Source: Leucobacter sp. 7(1)
GTDB lineage: Bacteria > Actinomycetota > Actinomycetes > Actinomycetales > Microbacteriaceae
Assembly: GCF_900163635.1 (NCBI RefSeq)
Contig: NZ_FUID01000026.1
Span: forward strand, 62,001 to 126,000
DNA length: 64,000 bases
Direction: 5' to 3'
Position numbers and translations under genes: made by a program
The notes under the pieces: generated by a model
The model's database searches: none
Told to the model about the DNA's origin: nothing
The model's input: the letters and a program-made list of their open reading frames with translations, nothing else
Shown here: positions 53,964 to 62,179 of the stretch, in pieces
How positions within the stretch are numbered: position 1 is the first letter of the stretch
Layout of the letters: each line of letters starts with the position of its first letter

Positions 53964-54800
53964 ATGGAACTGACGCGCACCGCCGAACTTCTGCCCAGAG
54001 TGATCTGGCGGGAGAGCTCGCCTTCCACGAACGCGGAGCTGCGGGACCTCGCGCAACGCGCGGAAACCCCGCTGGCTGACGGCACGATGCTGCTGACCTC
54101 GGACCAAACTGCCGGTCGTGGTCGCTTGGATCGCGGTTGGGTCACGCCGCCCGGGCAGTCGCTCGCGGTGTCGGTACTTGTGCGACACCCTGGTACGAGC
54201 ACGGGCTTGGGCCTGAGCTGGGTGCCCCTGCTTGTCGGCTCTGCGATGACCACCGCACTGCAGCGACGGTTTGGTGAGGGGAAGCGCGTCGGCGTGAAGT
54301 GGCCAAACGATGTACACGTGCGCGATGAAGAAGACGCGATCGCTGGGCGACCGGGGCAGAAGCTCTGCGGGATCCTGTGCGAGCTGCTGCCGGATGGTGG
54401 CGTAGTTGTGGGGACAGGGCTGAACCTCTTGATTCCCGAGGAGGAGCTGCCCACAGACCGAGCTTCCTCGCTTCTCGCGGCAGGTGCTGACGTGAACTGT
54501 GCGATGAATCTGTTCGAGCCCGCCGGCATCGAGCTCGCCGATCGCATTCTGGTCGACTACGTTACCGCGCTGCGGGAATTGCTCACGCTTGCGACAGCGC
54601 GGCCGGATGCTGCGCGTGCACGGGTCGCACGTCACTCACTCACGCTCGGCACTGAGGTGCGGGTACACCTTCCCGGCGATGAGATCGTCGACGGACGTGC
54701 GCGAGCCCTCGCTGAGGACGGGGCGCTCATCGTGGACTTGCCGACCGGTGGGGTCCTCACGGTCTCCGCCGGCGATGTTGAACACCTGCGTGTGCCCTAA
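53964..54800 (+). CDS. birA: Biotin-[acetyl-CoA-carboxylase] ligase, non-DNA-binding type
   Basis: 278 residues from the ATG at 53964 with a GTGGAGGC box. It makes biotinyl-AMP and transfers biotin to the carrier-domain lysine of carboxylases. Seen: SSPSTNAELRDLA, the biotin/ATP loop TSDQTAGRGRLDRGW (GRGR variant), VGVKWPNDVHV, and KLCGILCE. The chain begins directly with the catalytic domain, so it lacks the DNA-binding helix-turn-helix of E. coli BirA and cannot itself be the repressor. The C-terminal SH3-like cap is present (LPTGGVLTVSAGDVEHLRV). Its stop overlaps that of the convergent coiled-coil gene. Confidence 0.94.
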   Translation: MELTRTAELLPRVIWRESSPSTNAELRDLAQRAETPLADGTMLLTSDQTAGRGRLDRGWVTPPGQSLAVSVLVRHPGTSTGLGLSWVPLLVGSAMTTALQRRFGEGKRVGVKWPNDVHVRDEEDAIAGRPGQKLCGILCELLPDGGVVVGTGLNLLIPEEELPTDRASSLLAAGADVNCAMNLFEPAGIELADRILVDYVTALRELLTLATARPDAARARVARHSLTLGTEVRVHLPGDEIVDGRARALAEDGALIVDLPTGGVLTVSAGDVEHLRVP

Positions 54801-55618
54801 CCCGGCACAGCGCGCCCGGCCGGGGCGGGCGGCTCCTGGGGCAGTCCGCGGCCTCCACGTGAATCTCCAAGGTGGGTTGCGATCGCGTACAAGCGATCGT
54901 CGAAGCGAGAGAAGTCCGACCTGAGTTCGACTCGGAGGGCCTGGGACTCCGTGGAGATTCGGGAGCCGAGGCTGTCGATTCGCGTCGTGAGTTTGGCATC
55001 GACTCCATCCATCCGGGAGGTGAGATTGGCGTCGATGCTGTCGATCCGGGCGGTGAGGTTGTCGATTCGCGTCGTGAGTTTGGTATCGACGCTGTCGATT
55101 CTGGCGGTGAGGCTGGCGTCAAGCTTGTCGATTTGTGAGGTGAGTCTCGTATCGAGTTCGCTGATTTGCGAGGTGAGTCTCATGTCGAGTTCGCTGATTT
55201 GCGACGTCTGTCGGGTGTCGAGTTCGCCGATTTGCGAGGTGAGCCGAGTATCGAGTTCGCCGATCTGCGAGGTGAGCCGAGTGTCGAGTTCGCCGATCTG
55301 CGAGGTGAGCCGAGTATCGAGTTCGCCGATCTGCGAGGTGAGCCGAGTGTCGAGTTCGCCGATTTGCGAGGTGAGCCGAGTATCGAGTTCGCCGATCTGC
55401 GAGGTGAGCCGTGTGTCGAGTTCGCCGATTTGCGAGGTGAGCCGAGTATCGAGTTCGCCGATCTGCGAGGTGAGCCGAGTGTCGAGTCCCTGAATCTGTT
55501 CCGTGTGTGCGTCCGCCCGCTGGTCGGCCTGCCTGGAGATTGTGCGGAGACCCACCAGGGTTGTTGCCATGACCGCGGCCACTGCTGAGATCAGCGGGAT
55601 GAGTGCTGGTGCGTCCAC
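54797..55618 (-). CDS. Coiled-coil protein with 11-residue tandem repeats
   Basis: 273 residues from the GTG at 55618 (GGAGGG box). One N-terminal hydrophobic helix (about 4-22, ALIPLISAVAAVMATTLVGL) probably anchors it in the membrane. Residues about 44-154 consist of ten copies of an 11-residue unit of the form GELDTRLTSQI, followed by related diverged units (DSVDTKLTTRIDN) to about residue 215; an 11-residue period is the signature of a right-handed or near-straight coiled coil. The C-terminal part (ELRSDFSRFDDRLYAIATHLG) resembles a short helical module seen at the ends of many bacterial coiled-coil proteins. Function unknown; possibly a membrane-tethered spacer or scaffold. Confidence 0.75.
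   Translation of the reverse strand: MDAPALIPLISAVAAVMATTLVGLRTISRQADQRADAHTEQIQGLDTRLTSQIGELDTRLTSQIGELDTRLTSQIGELDTRLTSQIGELDTRLTSQIGELDTRLTSQIGELDTRLTSQIGELDTRLTSQIGELDTRQTSQISELDMRLTSQISELDTRLTSQIDKLDASLTARIDSVDTKLTTRIDNLTARIDSIDANLTSRMDGVDAKLTTRIDSLGSRISTESQALRVELRSDFSRFDDRLYAIATHLGDSRGGRGLPQEPPAPAGRAVPG
55154..55483. repeat. Ten 33-bp coding tandem repeats with 66-bp higher-order pattern
   Basis: Ten contiguous 33-base units: two diverged ones (55154, 55187) and eight nearly identical ones starting at 55220, 55253, 55286, 55319, 55352, 55385, 55418 and 55451. In the eight, the base before the final TC alternates A,G,A,G,A,G,A,G without exception, so the array grew as 66-base pairs of units. 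The differences are synonymous on the coding (reverse) strand. Confidence 0.95.
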
Positions 55619-55756
55619 GGTGCCCTCCGATCGTTGCGTGGCTGCTCGAATGTGCCCCACGATACGTGCTCACCACGGATCGTGAAAGCACGAGGTTCTC
55701 GGAGGCCACGAACTGTGGATAGGTCGTTGAAACCGATGATTGTGAGCGACGCAAGA

Positions 55757-55788
55757 GTGGGCCCCGAAAAATGATTCTCGGGGCCCAC
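55757..55788 (-). terminator. Terminator of permease-amidohydrolase-permease operon
   Basis: GTGGGCCCCGA (55757-55767) and TCGGGGCCCAC (55778-55788) form a perfect 11-bp stem with a 10-base loop, 32 bases past the second permease's stop on the reverse strand. Confidence 0.75.
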
Positions 55789-55819
55789 CCGTGTGCGGCG
55801 GAACAGGGGAGTCAGCGGG

Positions 55820-57235
55820 CTAGCGCGTGCCCTCGAGTGGGTACTCCTCGCCCAGTGCGTCGATCTGCTGAGTCGTGGGGTCGCCCTCGGAGAAGTCCAT
55901 CATCGGGACCGGACGCTTGAAGCCACGGGTCACGAAGCCGATGATCACGACGCCGACGAGTAGCCAGATCCCACCCACAAGCCAGGTTTCGGGCTGCAGG
56001 GAGGTCCAAAGCCAGATCGTCAGTGCGAAGCCGATCAGCGGCGCAACGCCGTGCACCAGGATGGCCCGGGCCGTCATCGGCTCGCGTCGCCCGCCCTTCG
56101 GGAATAGGTAGGTCCGGATCACGGAGAGGTTCACCATCGCAAAGGCGGCGAGTGCCCCGAAGCTGATCATAAACGCCACGGTGTCGAGCGAGAGGAACAG
56201 GCTGGACAGCGCGAACACAGAGACGACCACAGCGGCGACGACGGGGGTGCCGAAGCGCTGGTGCAGACGGGAGAGCGGGCGCGGAAGCATGCCGTCGCGG
56301 CCCATCGCGTAGAGAATTCGGGAGACCGAGACCTGGCCGGTCATGCCGGATCCGAACGCGCCGACAACGTACACGGCTACGAAGAACGCGGTGAACCCTT
56401 CTCCGCCGATGTTATTCATGACGGTCACACCGGCTGCCTCGATCTCGGTGTCGCTCAGCGAGGCCCAGTCCGGGGCGTAGGCGACAGCGCCAGCCCACGA
56501 CACGAGGATGAAGAACAGGCCGCCGAGCAGCGTCGCGAACACAATCGCGCGGGGGATGTCCTTGCGCGGGCGCTTGGCCTCCTCGGAGAGCGTGGAGACC
56601 GCGTCGAAACCGAGGAACGATAGGGCGAGGATCGCGGCACCCGACGCGACCGCACCGATGCCGCCTTCACCAAAGGTGAATGGCTCGATCAGGCTGATCT
56701 CGGTGTTGCCGCCCAGGGCGTGCTTAAAAGCGAGCACCATGAAGATGACAACCAGCACCACGGAAAGCGCGATGATCGCCATGTTTACCTTGTTCACCAG
56801 GTTGATCCCGAGGATGTTGAACAGGAGTACAAGGAGGAGCGCGACGAGCGTGAACACCCACACCGGAATGGCGGGGAACTGGGTGTTGAGGTAGATCCCG
56901 ATCAGCATGAAGTTGATCATCGGAATAAAGAGGTAGTCGAGCAGCATCACCCAGCCGGTGAGGAAGCCCGCCGCGCCCCCGAAGGACTGCTGCGTATAGG
57001 TGTATGCGGATCCTGCGACCGGATAGCGGCGCACCATGGCACCGTAGCTGGCCGCGGTGAACAGCATCGTCACGACCGCGACGATGTACGCCGCCGGGAG
57101 GTGCCCGTCGGTGACCTGGTTCACGATCCCGTAGGTTGTGAACACGGTGATCACGGTCATGTAGGTCACCCCGAACAGGGTGAGCCCGACGAGGCCGAGT
57201 GACCGTTTCATCTGCGGTTGGGTGGATGTGCTCAC
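55820..57235 (-). CDS. APC family amino acid/amine permease (second copy)
   Basis: 471 residues from the GTG at 57235 (AGGGAGA box). About 12 membrane helices; VFTTYGIVNQVTDGHLP, PVAGSAYTYTQQSFGG and ALSFLGFDAVSTLSEEAKRP place it in the APC superfamily. The C-terminal tail KRPVPMMDFSEG is shared, with small changes, by the permease at 58988, so the two are paralogues. Substrate unknown; the intervening amidohydrolase suggests both move a substrate or product of that enzyme. Confidence 0.9.
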   Translation of the reverse strand: MSTSTQPQMKRSLGLVGLTLFGVTYMTVITVFTTYGIVNQVTDGHLPAAYIVAVVTMLFTAASYGAMVRRYPVAGSAYTYTQQSFGGAAGFLTGWVMLLDYLFIPMINFMLIGIYLNTQFPAIPVWVFTLVALLLVLLFNILGINLVNKVNMAIIALSVVLVVIFMVLAFKHALGGNTEISLIEPFTFGEGGIGAVASGAAILALSFLGFDAVSTLSEEAKRPRKDIPRAIVFATLLGGLFFILVSWAGAVAYAPDWASLSDTEIEAAGVTVMNNIGGEGFTAFFVAVYVVGAFGSGMTGQVSVSRILYAMGRDGMLPRPLSRLHQRFGTPVVAAVVVSVFALSSLFLSLDTVAFMISFGALAAFAMVNLSVIRTYLFPKGGRREPMTARAILVHGVAPLIGFALTIWLWTSLQPETWLVGGIWLLVGVVIIGFVTRGFKRPVPMMDFSEGDPTTQQIDALGEEYPLEGTR

Positions 57236-57273
57236 GATGTCTCCCTTGACTCTGTGCAGCAGTGTTACTGGAA

Positions 57274-58899
57274 TTATGCGGTAAAGGTGCGTTCTCCGGC
57301 CAACCAGGTGCCGCGTACGGCGAGTCCTGTGATGGCCTCGGGGGCGATGGCGAGCGGGTTGTCGGCGAGCCACACGGCGTCGGCATCCTGGCCGACAGCG
57401 AGGGTGCCACGACGATCAGCCGCGAGGGCCTGCCGTGCAATCCCCGTTGTGTAGGCCCCGTACGCGGTCGCAGCGTCCACACGCTCCTCGGGGAGCCATG
57501 CGGTGGCCGCGGGATCCGTCGGGTCGTGTCGGGTGATCGCGGTGGCTACCGCGGGGCGCCAGTCGATCGTGGTTACCGGCCAGTCGCTGCCAAACGAAAC
57601 CGTGGCCCCGCTGCGGTGCACCGAGCCGATGAGGTACTGCCACTCGTCGCGCGGCTGCCCCAGGTGCGGGATCGTGAGATCGCGCATCACGGCGTCGCAC
57701 TGCGCCCAGTAGGGCTCAAAGTTTGCGATGACGCCGAGCTTCGCGAAACGGTCGACGTCCGCGGGATCGAGGACGGCGACGTGTGCGATGACGTGGTGCC
57801 GTTCGTGTTCAGGGCCGGTCAGAGTGGCGGCCTCGAGCGCGTTCAGGGCGCTCCGGTTCGCGGCGTCCCCGATCGCGTGGAGGTGGAGCTGGAAGCCGAG
57901 CGCGTCAAACGCGGCGGTCGCCGCATTCAGCTCCACAGTCTCCCAGTTCGGGAGCCCGGAGTCTTCGGGGCGATCCGCGTAGGGGACCAGAAGTGCGGCC
58001 GTGTGGCTCTCCACCACGCCATCCAGGAAGAACTTGACGGTTTCGCCGGAGAGCCGATCAGCGCCGAGACCTCGCACACTCGCGCGTGCTGCTTCAAACT
58101 CGGCGAGCTGCTCACGCCACCGCACGGGGTCCGCGCGGAATGCGAGATTGATGCGGGTGTGCAGACGGTCTGTCTGCGCCGCGGTGCGGTACACCTCGAT
58201 GTCGCCGGGCTCCACCCAGGCGTCCTGCACCCAGGTCATGCCGAGCTCGGCATAGTTTCGCGTGGCGCGCTCGATCGCGTCGAGACGCTGGGCGAGTGGG
58301 AACGCCGGCACGACATCCGCGAGGAAGTTATTCGCGGCTGACTCCTGCAGCGTGCCGAGCGGGCTGCCGTCCTCGCGGCGTACGATCCGGCCGAGGTGGG
58401 GATCCGGGGTGTCTGCAGTGATCCCGCCCGCGGCGAGGGCCGCGGAGTTGACCCACGCGGTGTGGTAGTCCCAGGCACGCAGGATCGTGGGGGTGTCGCC
58501 GGTGACCTCGTCGAGCCACCGCGCGTCGAAGAGCCCGCCCTCGGCGAAGGTGGCGTCGTAGCTTGCGCCGATGATCCACTCGGCCTCGGGGTGCTCCGCC
58601 TTCCACGCGGCGACCGCATCGAGGATCCCCTGCAGATCGGTTGCCTGGCGCACGGCCGGGCCGAGCGCTTCGACACCGCCGAGCATCGGATGGGCGTGGC
58701 CGTCGCCCGGTGCTGGGGCGAGGGTACCACCCGCGAGATCAACGACGTCGGTGCCGGGCTCGCCCGCGAGCGCGGCGGCCGCGTCGCCAAGCGCGGCCAC
58801 ACGGCCGTCGCGGAACGCGATCGCGTCGCTGGTGCGAGCCGCGTCTGCGGCGGTCGGGTCGACGAGGATGGTGCCGCCGGTGAATACGGTGATGCTCAT
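57274..58899 (-). CDS. YtcJ-like amidohydrolase (amidohydrolase_3 family)
   Basis: 541 residues. It begins with the beta-sandwich part (FTGGTILVDPTAADAA ... IAFRDGRVAALG), then the metal-binding HxH in APGDGHAHPMLGG (about residue 70), followed by LHLHAIGDAANRSAL and HHVIAHVAVLDPADVDRF with further histidine ligands, and VSFGSDWPV with the catalytic aspartate. This is the YtcJ/N-substituted formamide deformylase (NfdA)-type branch, whose members hydrolyse N-formyl or other amide bonds. It lies between two permease genes with gaps of 88 and 38 bases, so all three probably share one transcript. Confidence 0.88.
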   Translation of the reverse strand: MSITVFTGGTILVDPTAADAARTSDAIAFRDGRVAALGDAAAALAGEPGTDVVDLAGGTLAPAPGDGHAHPMLGGVEALGPAVRQATDLQGILDAVAAWKAEHPEAEWIIGASYDATFAEGGLFDARWLDEVTGDTPTILRAWDYHTAWVNSAALAAGGITADTPDPHLGRIVRREDGSPLGTLQESAANNFLADVVPAFPLAQRLDAIERATRNYAELGMTWVQDAWVEPGDIEVYRTAAQTDRLHTRINLAFRADPVRWREQLAEFEAARASVRGLGADRLSGETVKFFLDGVVESHTAALLVPYADRPEDSGLPNWETVELNAATAAFDALGFQLHLHAIGDAANRSALNALEAATLTGPEHERHHVIAHVAVLDPADVDRFAKLGVIANFEPYWAQCDAVMRDLTIPHLGQPRDEWQYLIGSVHRSGATVSFGSDWPVTTIDWRPAVATAITRHDPTDPAATAWLPEERVDAATAYGAYTTGIARQALAADRRGTLAVGQDADAVWLADNPLAIAPEAITGLAVRGTWLAGERTFTA

Positions 58900-58987
58900 A
58901 TGTCTGCGTCCTTCGCTACTCGGTGGTTGTGCCGCGCTAGGGCGGCCAACAGTGAATCGGGCGGGGCCGCGAGCGGCTCCCGTCAGG

Positions 58988-60397
58988 TTACTTGAAGGGG
59001 GTCGCCTCGCCCATGGCGTCGACCACCGAGGTTTCTGGCCCCTCGGAGAAGTCCATCCGGGGGACGGGCTTGCGGAAGAAGTTTGTCTTCACAACGAGGA
59101 TGATCAGTCCGATCGCGAACCAGATCCCGCCCACGATCCAGGTCATCGCCTCGAGTGAGGTCCAGAGCCAGATCGTGAGTGCAAAGCCGATGAGCGGGAA
59201 GAGGCCGCGCAGGATCAGCTCCTTCGGTGAGCGTTGCGCAGCTTCCCCGCGCCGCGGGAACAGGTACACGCGAATCACGGCAAGGTTCACCATTGCGAAC
59301 GCGGCGAGCGCGCCGAAGCTAATCATGAATGCGGCCTGTTCCAGCGTGAGGAAGAGGCTGGCGAGCGCAAAGACAGACACCGTTGCCGCGGCGACGACGG
59401 GGGTACCGAAGCGCTTCCAGAGGATCCCGAGCGGCTTCGGGAGCGTGCCGTCTCGGCCCATCGAGTACAGGATGCGTGAGACCGACACTTGGCCGGCGAG
59501 GCCGGATCCGAAGCAGCCCGCAACTGTGAAGACCACAAAGAGGATGCCGAGCCACTCGCCGGCAACGTGGTGGGCGAGGACCACGCCCGCTGCGTCGAGC
59601 AGCTCGCGCGGGGCCTGGCTCCAATCGTCCAGGTGGTACGCGCGGGCACCGACCCAGGATACGAAGATGAAGAGCGCCCCGCCGATCAGGGCGGTCAGGA
59701 TGATGGCGCGCGGGATGTCGCGGCGGGGGTGCTTCGCTTCTTCGGAGAGCGTGGAGACCGCGTCGAAGCCGAGGAACGAGAGCGCGAGAATCCCGGCACC
59801 GGTGAAGATCGGGCTAAAGCCTTCGCTCCCGGGGATGAAGGGATCGATCAGGCCGGGGGCGCTCGGGTCCGCTACCGCCGTCTTGACTGCGAACACCGCG
59901 AAGAGGATCACGGCCGCACCTGAGATGCTGACGATGACGATGTTGAGTTTGTTCACGAGGGTGATGCCGAGCACGTTGAAGACGAACACCGCGATGAGCG
60001 TGATGAGCGAGACGATCCATGCGGGCACGCTGGGGAATTGGGTGCTGACGTAGAGCCCCAGAATCATGAAGTTGATCATGGGGATAAAGAGGTAGTCGAG
60101 TAGAAGCACCCAGCCGGTGAGGAAGCCCGCGCCGCCGCCGAACGCCTGTTGCGTGTACGTGTAGGCCGACCCCGCGACCGGATACTTCCGGACCATTGCG
60201 GCGTAGCTGTTCGCGGTGAAGAGCATCGTGAGCAGCGCGACGACATAGGCGAGGGGAAGCTTGCCCTCGGTGATCTGGTTCACGATGCCGTAGGTCGTGA
60301 ACACGGTGGCCACCGCCATGTACGCGAGGCCAAAGAGGATCAGGCCTCCGAGGCCCAATTCTCGTTTGAGGCCGTTTCGTGTGGCTGCTTGACTCAC
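58988..60397 (-). CDS. APC family amino acid/amine permease (first copy)
   Basis: 469 residues with about 12 membrane helices, ATG at 60397 with an AAGGAGA box. It aligns along its whole length with the permease at 55820: LGGLILFGLAYMAVATVFTTY, PVAGSAYTYTQQAFGG, LSFLGFDAVSTLSEEAKHP and tail RKPVPRMDFSEG. It is first in the operon, next to the TetR gene and the palindrome at 60428-60450. It probably imports an amino acid or amine-like compound. Confidence 0.9.
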   Translation of the reverse strand: MSQAATRNGLKRELGLGGLILFGLAYMAVATVFTTYGIVNQITEGKLPLAYVVALLTMLFTANSYAAMVRKYPVAGSAYTYTQQAFGGGAGFLTGWVLLLDYLFIPMINFMILGLYVSTQFPSVPAWIVSLITLIAVFVFNVLGITLVNKLNIVIVSISGAAVILFAVFAVKTAVADPSAPGLIDPFIPGSEGFSPIFTGAGILALSFLGFDAVSTLSEEAKHPRRDIPRAIILTALIGGALFIFVSWVGARAYHLDDWSQAPRELLDAAGVVLAHHVAGEWLGILFVVFTVAGCFGSGLAGQVSVSRILYSMGRDGTLPKPLGILWKRFGTPVVAAATVSVFALASLFLTLEQAAFMISFGALAAFAMVNLAVIRVYLFPRRGEAAQRSPKELILRGLFPLIGFALTIWLWTSLEAMTWIVGGIWFAIGLIILVVKTNFFRKPVPRMDFSEGPETSVVDAMGEATPFK

Positions 60398-60427
60398 TGG
60401 ATCTCCTTTGATGCGGATCTACCGGCT

Positions 60428-60450
60428 GTAAATGAACAGGGTTCTTTTAC
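60428..60450. promoter_or_regulatory. 23-bp palindrome, likely TetR operator
   Basis: The sequence reads GTAAA-N-GAAC-N3-GTTC-N-TTTAC; 9 of 11 position pairs are complementary. It lies between the divergent permease (start 60397) and TetR (start 60543) genes, 30 bases before the permease start, as expected of a TetR-family operator controlling the permease operon and perhaps the regulator itself. A smaller inverted repeat CGAGTT/AACTCG (60454-60459, 60473-60478) is adjacent. Confidence 0.65.
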
Positions 60451-60542
60451 GACCGAGTTGAGAATAGTACGAAACTCGCCCGAGCGCGACTTCGAAACCC
60501 ACGCGCCGTCAGAATCGTGCCAAGCTGGGCGCGGAGGAACAC

Positions 60543-61319
60543 ATGTCGACACCGGCGAAGACGCCCAGACCCCAGAGCTCGCGAGGCGGCGAGACCGGGG
60601 CGGAGACACCGAAACGCCGCGTCGGGCGACCCCGCACGAGCGTGCTGTCGCGCCAACTCATCCTCGAAACTGGCCTGCGGCTAATCGTGGAGCACGGAGC
60701 CCATAGCGTCGGGATGCGCGCGATCGCGAGCGAACTCGGCGTGCGGCCCTCCGCGCTCTACAACCATGTCGCGGGGCAGGCAGAGCTGATCGCCGGCGTC
60801 CGCGAACTCATCAGCGACCGGATCGCCACCGACATGTTTGTGGACGAGCCGTGGGACGTCGCCCTCGCTGGCTGGGCGCGGCACTACCGAGACACCTTCG
60901 CCGCCCACCCGCCGACGATTGCTCTACTCGCAGTGCTGCCGCTCACGCCCGACTCGGTGACCTCGCTTATGTACGAGACCGTGATCTCCGCCCTCGTGCG
61001 TGCCGGTTGGCCGGGGGACCGGGCGCTGACGCTCATGGTGTCACTCGAATCGTTCATTTTGGGGTCGGCGCTGGATCTTGCGGCGACCGACGAGATGCTG
61101 GACCCTGGACCACGCTCTGACGTTCCCGCGTTCTCGGCTGCCTACCTACGACGCGAAGCCGCGCTCGCCGCAACTGGGACGAGCACAGCGGATGCGGCGT
61201 TCGAGTTCGGTCTGCGGGCGATTCTCGCGGGGTACCGGGCCGAGTATGCGGCCCTGGGCCTGACTCAGCGACCCGCTCCGGTAACTCCCGAAACAGCTGC
61301 CGGGGCCGGGGCCGAGTAG
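60543..61319 (+). CDS. TetR/AcrR family transcriptional regulator
   Basis: 258 residues, ATG at 60543 with GGAGGAA upstream. About 38 disordered residues precede the helix-turn-helix (LILETGLRLIVEHGAHSVGM ... ASELGVRPSALYNHV, about 40-85). The C-terminal ligand domain (WARHYRDTFAAHPPTIALLAVLPL) is of the TetR_C type. Probable repressor of the divergent permease-amidohydrolase-permease operon through the palindrome at 60428-60450. The inducer could be the imported amine or amide. Confidence 0.9.
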   Translation: MSTPAKTPRPQSSRGGETGAETPKRRVGRPRTSVLSRQLILETGLRLIVEHGAHSVGMRAIASELGVRPSALYNHVAGQAELIAGVRELISDRIATDMFVDEPWDVALAGWARHYRDTFAAHPPTIALLAVLPLTPDSVTSLMYETVISALVRAGWPGDRALTLMVSLESFILGSALDLAATDEMLDPGPRSDVPAFSAAYLRREAALAATGTSTADAAFEFGLRAILAGYRAEYAALGLTQRPAPVTPETAAGAGAE

Positions 61320-61331
61320 CCCCCGGCCCCG
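61301..61331. terminator. GC-rich hairpin at end of tetR gene
   Basis: CGGGGCCGGGG (61301-61311) and CCCCGGCCCCG (61321-61331) form a perfect 11-bp stem with a 9-base loop that contains the tetR stop codon. It also faces the convergent ABC permease gene. Confidence 0.65.
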
Positions 61332-61343
61332 CGCGCACCTCAA

Positions 61344-62153
61344 CTATTTCGCGTCGCCCGCTGCGGACGCCTTCTGCGAGAAATACACGGGGATCAACGA
61401 CAGCAGGATCATGACTGTCGCGACAACGTTGACCTGGTTGACCTCGTTGGGGCGTGCCATCTGGTTCATGATCCAGAGCGGAAGGGTCTCGACCCCGGGT
61501 GGGGCCGTAAAGATCGTGACCACAATCTCATCGAAGGACAGTGCGAAAGCGAGCAGGCCACCGGCAATGAAGGCGCTGCGGAACTGCGGGAACGTGACGA
61601 GCCGGAACGTCTGCGCGATCCCGGCACCGAGATCCATCGATGCTTCTTCGAGGTTTGGATTCATGCGGCGGAGCCGGGCGATCACGTTATTGAACACCAT
61701 CACCACGCAAAAGGTTGCGTGAGCGATGATCATGCCCCAGTAGCCCACGTTGATCCCCATGGGTTTGAGTACCTGGTGGAAGGTGTTCGAGAGCGCGACA
61801 CCAGTGACGATGCCCGGGAGCGTGATCGGCAGCACGATTAGGAGATTCACGGTCTGCTGCCCGAAGAACCTAAAGCGCTGCAGCGCAAAGGCCGCCAGCG
61901 TGCCGAGTACGAGCGCGATCGCGGTTGCGATGAGGGCGACAACGACGGAGTTGAGCAGCGCGGCGTGCACCGCAGGATTCACGAGGGCCTTGTGCCACCA
62001 CTCGAGCGAGAATCCAGGAATGGGCCAACCGGGCACACGGCCCGCGTTGAACGAGTTCATGACGATCACGAACAGAGGGATGTACATGAACCCGAGGGCG
62101 ACCACAGTGATGAGGCCGAGCACGATCTTCGTGCCGCGAGTGAGGCGAAGCAT
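61344..62153 (-). CDS. Polyamine-type ABC permease (PotC-like)
   Basis: 269 residues with six membrane helices. The ATPase-contact motif is EEASMDLGAGIAQTFRLVTF, as in PotC-type subunits, and SFDEIVVTIFTAPPGVETLP is the characteristic late segment (in PotC-like permeases the DEIVV motif is strongly conserved). It would form a heterodimer with the permease encoded at 62180 and take up spermidine, putrescine or a related amine. No ATPase gene is present between here and the window end; it may lie beyond the edge at 64000. Confidence 0.92.
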   Translation of the reverse strand: MLRLTRGTKIVLGLITVVALGFMYIPLFVIVMNSFNAGRVPGWPIPGFSLEWWHKALVNPAVHAALLNSVVVALIATAIALVLGTLAAFALQRFRFFGQQTVNLLIVLPITLPGIVTGVALSNTFHQVLKPMGINVGYWGMIIAHATFCVVMVFNNVIARLRRMNPNLEEASMDLGAGIAQTFRLVTFPQFRSAFIAGGLLAFALSFDEIVVTIFTAPPGVETLPLWIMNQMARPNEVNQVNVVATVMILLSLIPVYFSQKASAAGDAK

Positions 62154-62179
62154 GGGGTCTCCTTTGCGAGCCGGCCGGG

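Noticed and set aside
55154-55483. Possible CRISPR array
   Set aside because: Units are directly contiguous without spacers, and they lie inside a coding sequence; no cas genes nearby.
54951-55588. Forward-strand repeat proteins across the 33-bp array
   Set aside because: The repeat length is a multiple of three, so all stop-free frames stay open; only the reverse frame has a good ribosome-binding site, a membrane anchor and coiled-coil periodicity with synonymous differences.
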